Below are positions 1 to 7,503 of a stretch of 15,428 bases of DNA, one piece after another. The position numbers were made by a program, and so were the translations under genes. The stretch spans positions 3,712-19,139 of the forward strand of contig JAOZNS010000028.1 of the NCBI GenBank assembly GCA_029933635.1, given 5' to 3'. Below the pieces are notes generated by a model. That model searched no databases. It had not been told where the DNA came from and saw only the letters and a program-made list of their open reading frames with translations. Source of the stretch: Candidatus Zixiibacteriota bacterium. GTDB taxonomy: Bacteria; Zixibacteria; MSB-5A5; SM1-73. Numbering within the stretch: position 1 is the first letter of the stretch; each line of letters starts with the position of its first letter.

Positions 1-1076
1 CCTGGATCGGAGAGTATATCATCGGAAATATAGACGAAAATGGTTATCTGGTCTGTTCGCCGGAGGAGATAGCCAAAGCCTTGGACACCACACCAGAGAA
101 AGTCTCCAAGATACTGACACTTATTCAGACCTTCGATCCTTCGGGGGTGGGTGCACGAAACTTAAGAGAGTCTTTAATGATTCAACTTAAGGAGAAAGGC
201 TTCGAGGACAGCTTAGCTTACCGTATCGTTAGAGACCATTTAAGCGATCTGGAAAAAAAGAGCTTCACCCAGTTATCTAAGGTCTTAGGGGTTAACTTCG
301 AAGAGGTCCAAGCCGCCATGAACTTCATAAAGACATTGAACCCCAAACCAGCCATGGGTCGGTTTACCCCTGCGGCAAATCCGGTGGTGCCAGATTTGAT
401 CGTGGAGAAGATCGGGGATGAATTCGTGGTTTTCCATAATGATAAGAACGTCCCTCGCTTGAGGATCAACAACACTTATCGGGAGCTTCTGAAAAGGGGT
501 TCCATTCGCTCGCAGGAGACCAAAGCTTATCTTGAGGGAAAGCTGGAGAAAGCTCGCTGGCTGATGAATTCCATCAATCAAAGACGCAACACCATGATCA
601 AGGTGATGGAGAAGATCGTGGAGGAACAGAAGGATTTTTTTGAACATGGTCCCTCCAGACTGAAACCACTTACCATGGAGGCTATTGCCGACAGGGTGGG
701 AATGAACGTTGCCACCATCTCCCGGGTAGCTAACGGCAAATATGTTCAAACCCCCCAGGGGATATTTGAGATCAAATACTTCTTCAACACTGGAGTGCCG
801 CGGGAAAATGGAGAGGAGCTTTCCAAAAGACAGGTGAAACAGATCATTTTTGATCTAATCAAAAAGGAGGACCCTTCCTCTCCGCTGTCCGATCAGCAGA
901 TTTATGCTCATCTCAAGAAAAAGGGAATCAACATCGCTCGCAGGACGGTCAGCAAATATCGGGAGGAGCTTAAGATCATGCCGGCTCGTTTTCGCAAAAG
1001 GATAGTTCGATCCGAGTCAGGCGATTCTGTCAAGGACACAGAAACGGTAAGTGTTCCCCCGGCTGACTCGGTCTGA
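1..1076 (+). CDS. rpoN: RNA polymerase sigma-54 factor RpoN (3' part, start outside window)
   Basis: Sigma-54 directs RNA polymerase to -24/-12 promoters that need an AAA+ activator. The frame is open from base 3, so the gene enters from the left; about 357 codons are present out of a usual 450-490, and the N-terminal activator-interacting region is missing. The first visible residues (IGEYIIGNIDENGYL) are typical of the core-binding domain. A helix-turn-helix follows near bases 675-760 (TMEAIADRVGMNVATISR), then the KYVQTPQGIFEIKYFF stretch. The diagnostic RpoN box reads ARRTVSKYRE (bases 936-965), one residue from the usual ARRTVAKYRE. About 29 residues follow the box, a slightly long polar tail. 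hpf lies 189 bases downstream on the same strand, the order known from many proteobacteria. The TTG at base 81 is internal and is not the start. Family assignment is very secure. Confidence 0.97.
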   Translation, partial: WIGEYIIGNIDENGYLVCSPEEIAKALDTTPEKVSKILTLIQTFDPSGVGARNLRESLMIQLKEKGFEDSLAYRIVRDHLSDLEKKSFTQLSKVLGVNFEEVQAAMNFIKTLNPKPAMGRFTPAANPVVPDLIVEKIGDEFVVFHNDKNVPRLRINNTYRELLKRGSIRSQETKAYLEGKLEKARWLMNSINQRRNTMIKVMEKIVEEQKDFFEHGPSRLKPLTMEAIADRVGMNVATISRVANGKYVQTPQGIFEIKYFFNTGVPRENGEELSKRQVKQIIFDLIKKEDPSSPLSDQQIYAHLKKKGINIARRTVSKYREELKIMPARFRKRIVRSESGDSVKDTETVSVPPADSV

Positions 1077-1252
1077 TTTTCCTTTTCAACCGTTGTTTTT
1101 TTAAAGGAATCTTTCTTATAAATTGAATCGACCCAATAAATCTGATCATCCTTTTCATTTTTCAACTCCACAGAAAAATCGAACTTATAACCAAAGGTTA
1201 GTCTGGTAACTTTTTTAAGCAAAAAGCAGAATCTTTTTTGGTACAAAAAATG

Positions 1253-1259
1253 AAAGGAG
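1253..1259 (+). promoter_or_regulatory. Shine-Dalgarno sequence of hpf
   Basis: AAAGGAG lies six bases before the hpf ATG. It is a near-consensus ribosome binding site and supports that start. It directly follows a weak AT-only inverted repeat (TTTTTTG, 3-base loop, CAAAAAA; bases 1234-1250), which could affect access to the site, but this is speculative. Confidence 0.75.
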
Positions 1260-1265
1260 CAACCC

Positions 1266-1634
1266 ATGCAGATCAGAACTACTGCCCGTCATTTTGATTT
1301 AACCGATGATTTGAGAGGCTTTGCAGAAAAGAACATAGGAAAGTTGGGAAGGTATTTCGATAACATCATCGATTCCCACCTGATCTTGGACATGGAGAAA
1401 TCAAGGATGACTGCGGAGTTAAAGGTAAAGGTCTACGGCACGGTTCTGACCACCAAACATAGATCATTTGATATGTATGATTCTGTGGAAAAGGTGATAG
1501 ATAAGATGGAGGGGCAACTTAAAAGATATAAGGATAAGCTGAAGGACAAAAAAGCCAAGAAGGCCCAAAAGGTCTCGCCGGTAAGAAGAAAAGCTGAGGC
1601 ATCTTATGCAGACGAAGAGCCAGAACTGATCTAA
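1266..1634 (+). CDS. hpf: Ribosome hibernation promoting factor (short HPF/YfiA family)
   Basis: HPF binds the 30S subunit in the tRNA/mRNA channel and stabilises idle ribosomes when growth slows. At 122 residues the protein has the S30AE/HPF fold over about residues 1-98: it starts MQIRTTARHFDLTDDLRGFAEKN in the family manner and has the DMYDSVEKVIDKMEGQLKRYKDK helix at the end of the domain. A lysine-rich stretch (KDKLKDKKAKKAQK) and an acidic end (YADEEPELI) follow. It lacks the extra C-terminal dimerisation domain of long HPF (about 180-190 residues), so it belongs to the short class, although its tail exceeds the 95 residues of the E. coli protein. Position between rpoN and hprK is the classical rpoN-hpf-PTS arrangement, linking stationary-phase ribosome control with PTS signalling. 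Confidence 0.95.
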   Translation: MQIRTTARHFDLTDDLRGFAEKNIGKLGRYFDNIIDSHLILDMEKSRMTAELKVKVYGTVLTTKHRSFDMYDSVEKVIDKMEGQLKRYKDKLKDKKAKKAQKVSPVRRKAEASYADEEPELI

Positions 1635-1694
1635 ACTTGGCTGAATTGGTTGAACTGCTCCTCTGGAAGAGATGTCAGGCAAACGGTTGGGAAG

Positions 1695-1701
1695 AAAGGA
1701 G
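1695..1701 (+). promoter_or_regulatory. Shine-Dalgarno sequence that sets the hprK TTG start
   Basis: AAAGGAG is followed by eight bases and then a TTG codon at 1710. This is the only good ribosome binding site near the start of the hprK frame. It favours the TTG at 1710 over the earlier in-frame TTG at 1650, which has no such site before it. Confidence 0.75.
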
Positions 1702-1709
1702 TGTTTCCC

Positions 1710-2678
1710 TTGGAGACCGTCACGGTAGAAAAGATGTACCGAGAAAGGAAGAAAGCATTGGAGCTTACTCTGTTGACCAATGAGGATGGGCTGAAGAAGA
1801 GGATCCCCACCAACGAAATTTCCCGACCAGGTCTGGCGCTGGCTGGATTTATGGAGAGATTTGCCAGCCAGCGGACGCAGGTATTAGGAGAAACTGAGAT
1901 GACCTTTCTCTCCTGCAGGGATGAGTCGGGACGAAAAAGAGCGGTGGAGAACTTCTTCAAGTTCGATCTGCCGTGCGTGATAATCACCAAAGGACTTACC
2001 CCACCGCCGGAGCTTCTGGAGGCTGCCAACCAGAAGGGCGTGCCGGTCTTTTCCACCCGACTTTCCACAGTTGAGTTTATCAATCGTTTGAGCGCTTATC
2101 TGGATAACCTCTTTGCTCCCCATACCACTCTTCACGGGACCTTGGTGGACGTTTACGGGGTAGGACTTCTTTACACCGGGAAAAGCGGTGTGGGAAAAAG
2201 TGAGTGCGCCCTGGATCTGGTGGAGAGAGGTCATAGATTGGTGGCCGACGATGTGGTGAAGATCATCCGAAAGTCGCCCCAGGTGCTGGTAGGAACCGGA
2301 AGCGAGCTTCTGCGTCACCATATGGAGATACGAGGGATAGGAATCATTGATATTGAGAAGCTGTTTGGCATCCGGGCCATCAGGATGCAGAAAAGAATAG
2401 AGGTGCAGGTCAACTTAGTGCACTGGGATGATCAGATCGAATTTGAGAGGTTGGGCATAGAGGAGAAATATACCACCATCTTGGGAGTGGAAATCCCGGT
2501 GGTGATGATACCGGTCTCCCCCGGAAAGGATATCACCGTCATCTCCGAGGTGATAGCCATGAATCACATGCTGAAGATCTACGGGCATTCGAGCGCAGAG
2601 GAGTTTTCCAGAAGGCTCTCCCAGGAGATCTATCGAAGAAAGGCGGCAGGCGAGTTTCTGGAAAGTGACTTAGAATGA
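1710..2678 (+). CDS. hprK: HPr kinase/phosphorylase HprK
   Basis: HprK phosphorylates HPr on a regulatory serine with ATP or pyrophosphate and also removes that phosphate, coupling PTS flux to metabolic state. From the TTG at 1710 the protein has 322 residues, close to the usual 310-320. The N-terminal domain carries the family's NEISRPGLALAG and QVLGETEMTFL segments. The kinase domain has a Walker A loop GKSGVGKS (about residues 157-164), preceded by LHGTLVDVYGVGLL and followed by ERGHRLVADD with its acidic pair. The HprK signature is the stretch starting MEIRGIGIIDIEKLFG (about 205-230). The C-terminal PVSPGKDITVISEVIAMNH segment also fits. All key residues look intact, so an active enzyme is expected. 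Its partner HPr is not in the window. It is 75 bases from hpf and 82 bases before the EIIA gene. Confidence 0.96.
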   Translation: METVTVEKMYRERKKALELTLLTNEDGLKKRIPTNEISRPGLALAGFMERFASQRTQVLGETEMTFLSCRDESGRKRAVENFFKFDLPCVIITKGLTPPPELLEAANQKGVPVFSTRLSTVEFINRLSAYLDNLFAPHTTLHGTLVDVYGVGLLYTGKSGVGKSECALDLVERGHRLVADDVVKIIRKSPQVLVGTGSELLRHHMEIRGIGIIDIEKLFGIRAIRMQKRIEVQVNLVHWDDQIEFERLGIEEKYTTILGVEIPVVMIPVSPGKDITVISEVIAMNHMLKIYGHSSAEEFSRRLSQEIYRRKAAGEFLESDLE

Positions 2679-2760
2679 TTTTGGGGGGCAAAAAGCTTGA
2701 GTCCTCCTTCCTCTTCTGGGTTAATCTTTAAAAACCTATGGGAGTGGAAAAGATATTTTT

Positions 2761-3153
2761 ATGATCGGTTGCGTAATCTTAACCCACGGTGACCTCTGTT
2801 TCGGCTTGAAAGATACCTTAGAGGGGATAATGGGAAAACAGCAGGGGCTTTCGGTCCTGTCAAATGCCGGGTTAGGAAAAGAGGAGTTGACCTCGGCCTT
2901 ACATCAAAAGATAAATCAGAAAAATTTCGACGGAGCGGTAATTTTCGTAGATATGTTTGGAACCAGCTGTTGGCAAACAGCTAAGAAGGTGGCTTCAAAG
3001 CCCTCCCGGGATAAAGGTGAGATCGCTGTGATCACCGGGGTAAATTTACCCATGCTGGTCAAATTTTTCTCCTTGAGAGGAACCCTCCCCTTAAATCAGC
3101 TGGTCGATCTGGTCAAAAAGGAGGGGGAAAAGGGGATAAAAACTGATAGTTGA
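2761..3153 (+). CDS. PTS mannose-family EIIA domain protein
   Basis: A 130-residue single-domain EIIA of the mannose (EIIA-Man) family, which takes phosphate from HPr on a histidine. The start MIGCVILTHG contains the expected active-site histidine (His9), followed by the typical LKDTLEGIMG helix. The middle FDGAVIFVDMFGTSCWQTA and VITGVNLPMLVKF match the conserved 'D-x-x-G-x-S' and 'G-x-N-L-P-M' family segments. Length is near the usual 135-145. The ribosome site is weak (purine-rich GGAAAAGA before the ATG). Its stop overlaps the start of the EIIB gene (TGATG), so the two are very probably co-translated. No transport domain is attached or follows. It may pass phosphate to the neighbouring EIIB or act as a regulatory phospho-sensor. 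Confidence 0.93.
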   Translation: MIGCVILTHGDLCFGLKDTLEGIMGKQQGLSVLSNAGLGKEELTSALHQKINQKNFDGAVIFVDMFGTSCWQTAKKVASKPSRDKGEIAVITGVNLPMLVKFFSLRGTLPLNQLVDLVKKEGEKGIKTDS

Positions 3154-3641
3154 TGCCGATTCTGTTGTATAGGGTGGACGAAAGGTTGATCCATGGACAG
3201 GTGGTGGTGGGTTGGGGTGGAAACCTGAAATTTGAAAGGGTGGCTTTGATCAATGATCAGGTGGCTCACAATCCCTGGGAAAGGGAGCTGTATTTAGCTT
3301 GTGTCCCTCCAGAAATGAAAACCACCATTCTTTCGGTGGATGAAGGAATAAAACGAATCTTGCAAAACGGATTTGCTGATGAAAAAACTATAATTTTAGT
3401 CGATTCCCCTTTTGATATCTTAAGAATGCTAAAGAAAGGAGTAAAGATCGATTCAATTAATGTGGGAGGAATTCATTCAAAGAAGGGACGCAGAAAAATC
3501 CTCCCTTATCTTTTTTTGTCATCTGAGGAAATCCGTGCCTTCAAAAGGATAATCTCCGCCGGGATCAAATGTGAATGTCGGGACGTTCCCTCAGCGGAAA
3601 AATATGACCTATCAAGGCTGTTTGATAAGCTGGGGCTTTAA
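3153..3641 (+). CDS. PTS mannose-family EIIB protein
   Basis: A 162-residue EIIB of the mannose/fructose/sorbose family (PTSIIB_sorb). The first 20 residues hold the diagnostic RVDERLIHGQVVVGW motif with active-site His14. The rest (VALINDQVAHNPWERELY, TTILSVDEGIKRI, TIILVDSPFDILRML, INVGGIHSKKGRRKILPYLFLS) follows the family pattern. The ATG at 3153 shares a base with the EIIA stop. A TTG directly before it is an alternative that adds one residue. In sugar transporters this protein hands phosphate to sugar moved by EIIC/EIID. Neither follows here: the next gene is an unrelated MCE protein. It may serve a distant permease or act in regulation. AT content rises in the second half, but the frame is intact. 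Confidence 0.93.
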   Translation: MPILLYRVDERLIHGQVVVGWGGNLKFERVALINDQVAHNPWERELYLACVPPEMKTTILSVDEGIKRILQNGFADEKTIILVDSPFDILRMLKKGVKIDSINVGGIHSKKGRRKILPYLFLSSEEIRAFKRIISAGIKCECRDVPSAEKYDLSRLFDKLGL

Positions 3642-3745
3642 GCCTCAAATTTGGGTTAATCCTTGCCGAATAGGCAACGGTGCCCACAATTTTCCGTAAT
3701 TGAATCGGGTGAGCAGATAAACCAATAGAAAAGCAAAGGATAAAG

Positions 3746-4642
3746 GTGAGAGGCAAAAATGTGGAGCTTCGGGTGGGAGTGGTGGTGCTGGCAGCATGCA
3801 CCATTCTCATCTTGGGGCTTTTCTGGGTCAAGGGGATCAGGTTTAATCAGACTCGCTACAGATATTCGGTCATCTTCCCCAACGTGGGAGCACTAAAGGT
3901 GGGAGACTTGGTGTCGGTCTCAGGTGTGCCCAAAGGAAAGGTGGAGAAAATAAAGCTGTTTAAGGGCGATGTTTTGGTCACCTTCAATTTAACCACAGAT
4001 GTGGTTCTGAAAAAGGACGCTAAGTTCACCATAATGAACGTGGGATTGATGGGGGAAAGATTTATTGCGGTCCAGACCGGACATTCGGATACGCTTTTGG
4101 ATCTTTCCCAGCCCGTCAGAGGATTTTATGACGTTGGCATTCCCGAGGTCATGGGGAAGATGAGCCAGATGATCGCCCAGGTCCGGCGACTGGCAGACCA
4201 TCTGGAAGGAGTGGTCGGAACGCCCTCCTCTCAGGAGGCCCTCACCTCGACCATAAGGAACTTAAAGGAAATTACCCAGAAAACAAATGCCCTTCTGGAT
4301 CGAAACCAGGGAAGATTCGATCAGACACTTAAGGATCTGTCCTATACCTCCGCCGAGCTTAAAAAAATGGTAGCAGAACACAAGGATAGGTTTCAAGCCA
4401 CGGTAGAGAATTTCAGCTCTGCCTCGGAAAGGTTGGATAATATAACCTTAACTTTAGACTCACTTTCTTCATCCCTGAAGAAGCTTAGCTTAAAGATAGA
4501 GGACGGAGAGGGAACTTTGGGACAGCTTTTAAGTGACACCACCCTTTATGAGCAGATTAAGAGAACGACTCAAAATGTCGACTCATTAATATCGGACATA
4601 AGGAGACATCCCAAAAGATATCTTAAGTTCAGCGTGTTTTAG
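3746..4642 (+). CDS. MCE-domain (MlaD-like) phospholipid-transport protein
   Basis: A 298-residue MCE/MlaD family protein, the periplasmic lipid-binding part of ABC systems that move phospholipids between the two membranes. It begins with a short basic segment and one membrane anchor (about residues 10-27, VGVVVLAACTILILGLFWV). A single MCE domain follows (about 38-113, including FPNVGALKVGDLVSVSGVPKG and VGLMGERFIAV). The long C-terminal part (about 135-260) is rich in Leu, Ser and charged residues in the heptad-like pattern of the helical needle seen in larger MCE proteins. The GTG at 3746 is chosen because AAAGGA lies just before it and because MRGKNVELRVGV matches the usual family N-terminus. 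The expected partners, permease MlaE and ATPase MlaF, are absent on both sides, so it is an orphan here. Confidence 0.9.
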   Translation: MRGKNVELRVGVVVLAACTILILGLFWVKGIRFNQTRYRYSVIFPNVGALKVGDLVSVSGVPKGKVEKIKLFKGDVLVTFNLTTDVVLKKDAKFTIMNVGLMGERFIAVQTGHSDTLLDLSQPVRGFYDVGIPEVMGKMSQMIAQVRRLADHLEGVVGTPSSQEALTSTIRNLKEITQKTNALLDRNQGRFDQTLKDLSYTSAELKKMVAEHKDRFQATVENFSSASERLDNITLTLDSLSSSLKKLSLKIEDGEGTLGQLLSDTTLYEQIKRTTQNVDSLISDIRRHPKRYLKFSVF

Positions 4643-4951
4643 CTTAAGCTCGGAGATATTTTTAGTGCATCGATCCGAGGAGAGAAGAGGATCAACCTTC
4701 AGAATAGAACCTCTCAATAGAAACTGAAGCAATAGATTGGGGGCAAGCTTTTTGGAACATCAAGCCTTAAGCTTGATCAATGCAACCTCAAATATACAAG
4801 CTTTTCTCAAGCCCAAAGATGGATTCTTCTGATCTTGCCTTTCAAAAAAGCTTTTTCTGAATCCAACGATTTAGGGAGATCTAAAAGATTGATTTTATTT
4901 TGTCCTGACCTCTGAAAGGAAATAAGCAAAAATATTCCGAGGGGAGCTTTT
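4643..4951. other. Intergenic region with clustered AAGCTT inverted repeats
   Basis: No convincing gene is seen in these 309 bases. A 7-bp hairpin (ATCAAGC, loop CTTAA, GCTTGAT) lies at 4759-4777, and an exact 12-base AT-rich palindrome (AAAAAGCTTTTT) at 4845-4856. AAGCTT or its extended form occurs four times between about 4745 and 4855. A weaker arm pair (CTCGGA/TCCGAG) occupies 4650-4679. None has the U-tract of a classical terminator after a GC-rich stem. The region probably holds the promoter and leader of the GH57 gene, but no -35/-10 or -24/-12 pair could be assigned with confidence. Confidence 0.5.
4759..4777. repeat. Short inverted repeat (7-bp stem, 5-base loop)
   Basis: ATCAAGC and GCTTGAT are perfect reverse complements around a CTTAA loop. 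No T-run follows on either strand, so terminator function is not supported. It might act as an mRNA-end or leader structure between the MCE and GH57 genes, or as an operator. Confidence 0.45.
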
Positions 4952-7105
4952 ATGAAAAAGATCAAGTTTGCTTTCGTCATTCACAGCCATCAGCCGGTGG
5001 GTAATTTTGAACATGTGTTTGAGCATGCTTTTACTCACAGTTATCTTCCTTTCTTAGAAGTTTTAAAGAGACATCCTGGCTTTAAGATAGGTTTACATTT
5101 CTCCGGGATTCTGCTAGAATGGATGAAGAACCGCCATCCGGAAGTTTTAATCGAACTGAAATCAATGGTAGAAAAAGGCCAGGTAGAGATGCTCACCGGA
5201 GGATATTATGAACCTGTGCTTGCAGTCATCCCAGACGGGGACAAGATCGGGCAGATCCAGAAACTGACCAATTTTTTAAAGAAAGAATTCCACATTCAGC
5301 CGACAGGAATGTGGCTGGCTGAGAGGATCTGGGAGCCTCATCTTCCCAAACCTCTATCTGAAGCGGGGGTGAAATACACCATTGTGGACGATTCACATTT
5401 CAAATATTCCGGACTCACAGATGAACAGCTCACCGGTTACTACCTCACAGAGGAACAGGGAGATGTTCTGGCCTTGTTCTCCTCCTCCAGATTTTTGCGT
5501 TACTCCATTCCTTTCAAAGAGCCCGAAGAGACCATAAGTTACCTAAGGAAGCTTTCCTCCGAAGAGGGGATCAATCTGATGGTTTATGGGGATGATGGTG
5601 AGAAGTTTGGAGTTTGGCCCAAAACATATCATCACTGTTTCGAAGATGGATGGGTAGAGAGATTTTTGGGGGAGATCGAGCGTAATGCGGATTGGATAGA
5701 GGTGATCCATCTGAAAGATGCTTTAAATCAGCTTCCTCCCAAGGGAAGGGTTTATCTGCCCACCGCCTCCTATCAAGAGATGATGCAGTGGGCTTTGCCT
5801 CCTTCCGCCTTCGCCGAATATGAAGAACTTGAAAACATCTTGAAAGAACGAAGCCTGTATGAACGTTTTGAACCCTTCGTCCGGGGTGGCTTCTGGAGGA
5901 ACTTTTTGGCAAAATATCCTGAAGCCAATCACATGCATAAGAAGATGCTTCTTTTAAGTCAGAGGATAGATAAGATTAAAAACAGAAAAGGGGTAAGCAA
6001 AAACAAATTGGAAAAAGCGCAAGATCTTCTCTGGAAAGGTCAATGCAACTGTCCCTACTGGCATGGGGTGTTTGGAGGTCTATATCTTCCCCATCTCCGT
6101 TCAGCGATTTACCAGAACCTCATCCAATCGGAGAAAGTCTTAGAGGATTTGGTTCATCGCAGAAAAAATTGGGTGGAATATCAGGCTTTCGATTTTGACA
6201 AGGACGGAAGAGAGGAACTTTTGGTGCATACACCTGTTTTGGGGCTATGTTTTTCTCCCTCTTCAGGAGGAAGTTTGTGGGAGCTTGATTTCAAGCCCAA
6301 AAATTTGAATATCTTGGATGTTTTAACCAGAAGAGAGGAGGGCTATCACAAAAAGCTTTTAAAATTGCAACGAAAAGCCGAAAACGGGCAAGATGCTCAG
6401 GTCGCCAGCATTCACGATCTTCTCTTAACCAAAGAGGAAGGGCTGGAGAAGCTTTTGACCTATGACTGGTATCGCCGTGGTTCCCTGATCGACCATTTTT
6501 TAGAGGAGCAGACAAAGCTGGAAGATTTCTCCGTGTGCCGATATCCAGAGCAGGGGGATTTTGTAAATCAGCCTTACCGGTATAAGACCGAAAAAAAAGG
6601 GAAAGCTTTTGATATCACCTTATACCGTGATGGATTCGTATGGGTGCAGGACAAAAGGGTGCCCCTTACCGTCGCAAAAACTATCTTTCTATATTCCGAT
6701 GGCTCCAACCTTGAGATTTCCTATCTTTTGATAAATAATTCTCAAAAAAGAGTCAATTTATGGTTCGGAATTGAGTTTGGTTTAGCCCTCGCCTGGCATA
6801 AAGGGGAGGGAAGCTTCTGTTACACAAATGAAGGTCAGGTCAAGATCAAAGAGTTGGCCAGGATGGACAATGCTCAAAGGTGCGAGGAGTTTGGGGTCAA
6901 AGATTACCAACTTTGCTTGGATATAAATTTCAAGCTTGATCGCCCATCTCAGCTCTGGCGTTTTCCCATCTACACCGTCTCTTTATCCGAAGATGGTTTT
7001 GAAAAGATTCAGCAAAGTTTGATTTTGTTTCCCAACTGGAAAATCTCCTTGGAACCACAGAAAAGGTGGGAGTTGAAGATCATAAATAGTTTCAATCCTT
7101 TGTGA
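4952..7105 (+). CDS. GH57 4-alpha-glucanotransferase / alpha-amylase
   Basis: A 717-residue glycoside hydrolase family 57 enzyme, which rearranges or cleaves alpha-1,4-glucans such as glycogen or maltodextrin by a retaining mechanism. The catalytic (beta/alpha)7-type domain fills about residues 1-300. IHSHQPVGN (residues 10-18) is conserved region 1. WLAERIWEP (121-129) holds the nucleophile Glu124, equivalent to Glu123 of the Thermococcus litoralis glucanotransferase. YGDDGEKFG (212-220) holds the catalytic Asp214/215. The helical DUF1925-like region and a C-terminal beta-sandwich (DUF1926-like, from about residue 410) complete the layout of the 650-690 residue archaeal and Dictyoglomus enzymes. 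There is no signal peptide, so it is cytoplasmic. GGGGAG five bases before the ATG is a good ribosome site. Transferase versus amylase activity cannot be settled from motifs. Confidence 0.93.
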   Translation: MKKIKFAFVIHSHQPVGNFEHVFEHAFTHSYLPFLEVLKRHPGFKIGLHFSGILLEWMKNRHPEVLIELKSMVEKGQVEMLTGGYYEPVLAVIPDGDKIGQIQKLTNFLKKEFHIQPTGMWLAERIWEPHLPKPLSEAGVKYTIVDDSHFKYSGLTDEQLTGYYLTEEQGDVLALFSSSRFLRYSIPFKEPEETISYLRKLSSEEGINLMVYGDDGEKFGVWPKTYHHCFEDGWVERFLGEIERNADWIEVIHLKDALNQLPPKGRVYLPTASYQEMMQWALPPSAFAEYEELENILKERSLYERFEPFVRGGFWRNFLAKYPEANHMHKKMLLLSQRIDKIKNRKGVSKNKLEKAQDLLWKGQCNCPYWHGVFGGLYLPHLRSAIYQNLIQSEKVLEDLVHRRKNWVEYQAFDFDKDGREELLVHTPVLGLCFSPSSGGSLWELDFKPKNLNILDVLTRREEGYHKKLLKLQRKAENGQDAQVASIHDLLLTKEEGLEKLLTYDWYRRGSLIDHFLEEQTKLEDFSVCRYPEQGDFVNQPYRYKTEKKGKAFDITLYRDGFVWVQDKRVPLTVAKTIFLYSDGSNLEISYLLINNSQKRVNLWFGIEFGLALAWHKGEGSFCYTNEGQVKIKELARMDNAQRCEEFGVKDYQLCLDINFKLDRPSQLWRFPIYTVSLSEDGFEKIQQSLILFPNWKISLEPQKRWELKIINSFNPL

Positions 7106-7375
7106 TGAGAAATTGCGTAAGAATTTGCGTTTGCTCATTCAAAATAGCTAAGATCTCAAAAACCAAGAAAATTAGCCCGTCTTTTACAGAAGCTCACCCG
7201 GCCAAGGATTTTCTTTTTCAACCAGACTAACTTCAAATAAGCGACACTCGACGCGAAAGATGCCCTCCTATCTTCTCTTTCACATAAAGAGGACCATCCC
7301 CTGATGGAAGTTCTGTTAAAATTGAAGCATTCTCAAATAACGACGAGATTTTTTGCAAGTTCTTAGAAAGAAAAG

Positions 7376-7422
7376 GTAGGGGCGAATCTTTAGATTCGCC
7401 CTTTTTGATTTTTCACCCCTAC
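7376..7422. repeat. Nested inverted repeat, possible dispersed element
   Basis: Outside the terminator-like hairpin, GTAGGGG (7376-7382) and CCCCTAC (7416-7422) form a second pair of perfect inverted arms that share the left G-run with the inner stem. Two alternative folds are therefore possible. Short elements of the type GTAGGGGCG...CGCCC, with a hairpin in an intergenic position, recur as dispersed repeats in many bacterial genomes. Copy number cannot be judged from one window. Confidence 0.45.
7378..7406 (+). terminator. Rho-independent terminator-like hairpin
   Basis: GGGCGAATC (7380-7388) pairs perfectly with GATTCGCCC (7393-7401) around a TTTA loop, and five T follow (7402-7406). A G-U and an A-U pair extend the stem to about 11 bp. 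On the + strand this is a textbook terminator, although it lies about 270 bases after the GH57 stop. On the - strand the stem is followed by CTACC rather than T, so it would not terminate the convergent operon in the standard way. Confidence 0.75.
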
Positions 7423-7503
7423 ACCTACACCGACTACGCCAGCACAATATGGATTACCTACGGGACAATTCCATTTGTATCCTGAGAAGAATGAGAAAGA
7501 GTC

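Larger units (their letters stand above)
7106..7503. other. Convergent intergenic region
   Basis: These 398 bases separate the end of the GH57 gene from the end of the - strand prenyltransferase gene. The strongest signal is a hairpin near 7378-7406, listed separately. A 41-codon frame (7105-7230) begins in a TGATG overlap with the GH57 stop, but it has no ribosome site and an arbitrary-looking composition, so it is not called as a gene. No tRNA or other recognisable RNA was seen. Confidence 0.5.

Noticed and set aside
1201..1225. Possible sigma-54 promoter (TGGTAAC...AAGCA) before hpf
   Set aside because: The GG-to-GC distance is 12 bases instead of the required 10, and the motif is otherwise weak.
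1234..1250. TTTTTTG/CAAAAAA inverted repeat just before the hpf ribosome site
   Set aside because: The stem is almost all A-T with a 3-base loop and is probably too weak to act as a terminator or switch.
908..1267. A - strand open frame of 119 codons overlapping the end of rpoN and the gap before hpf
   Set aside because: It covers a conserved rpoN region in antisense, has a composition unlike a real protein and no ribosome site.
3663..3677. Hairpin TTGCC-GAATA-GGCAA after the EIIB gene
   Set aside because: Only five base pairs and no T-run; not enough to call a terminator.
7105..7230. 41-codon frame starting in a TGATG overlap with the GH57 stop
   Set aside because: No ribosome site, no recognisable motif and low-complexity Lys/Ser content; overlap starts like this arise easily by chance.
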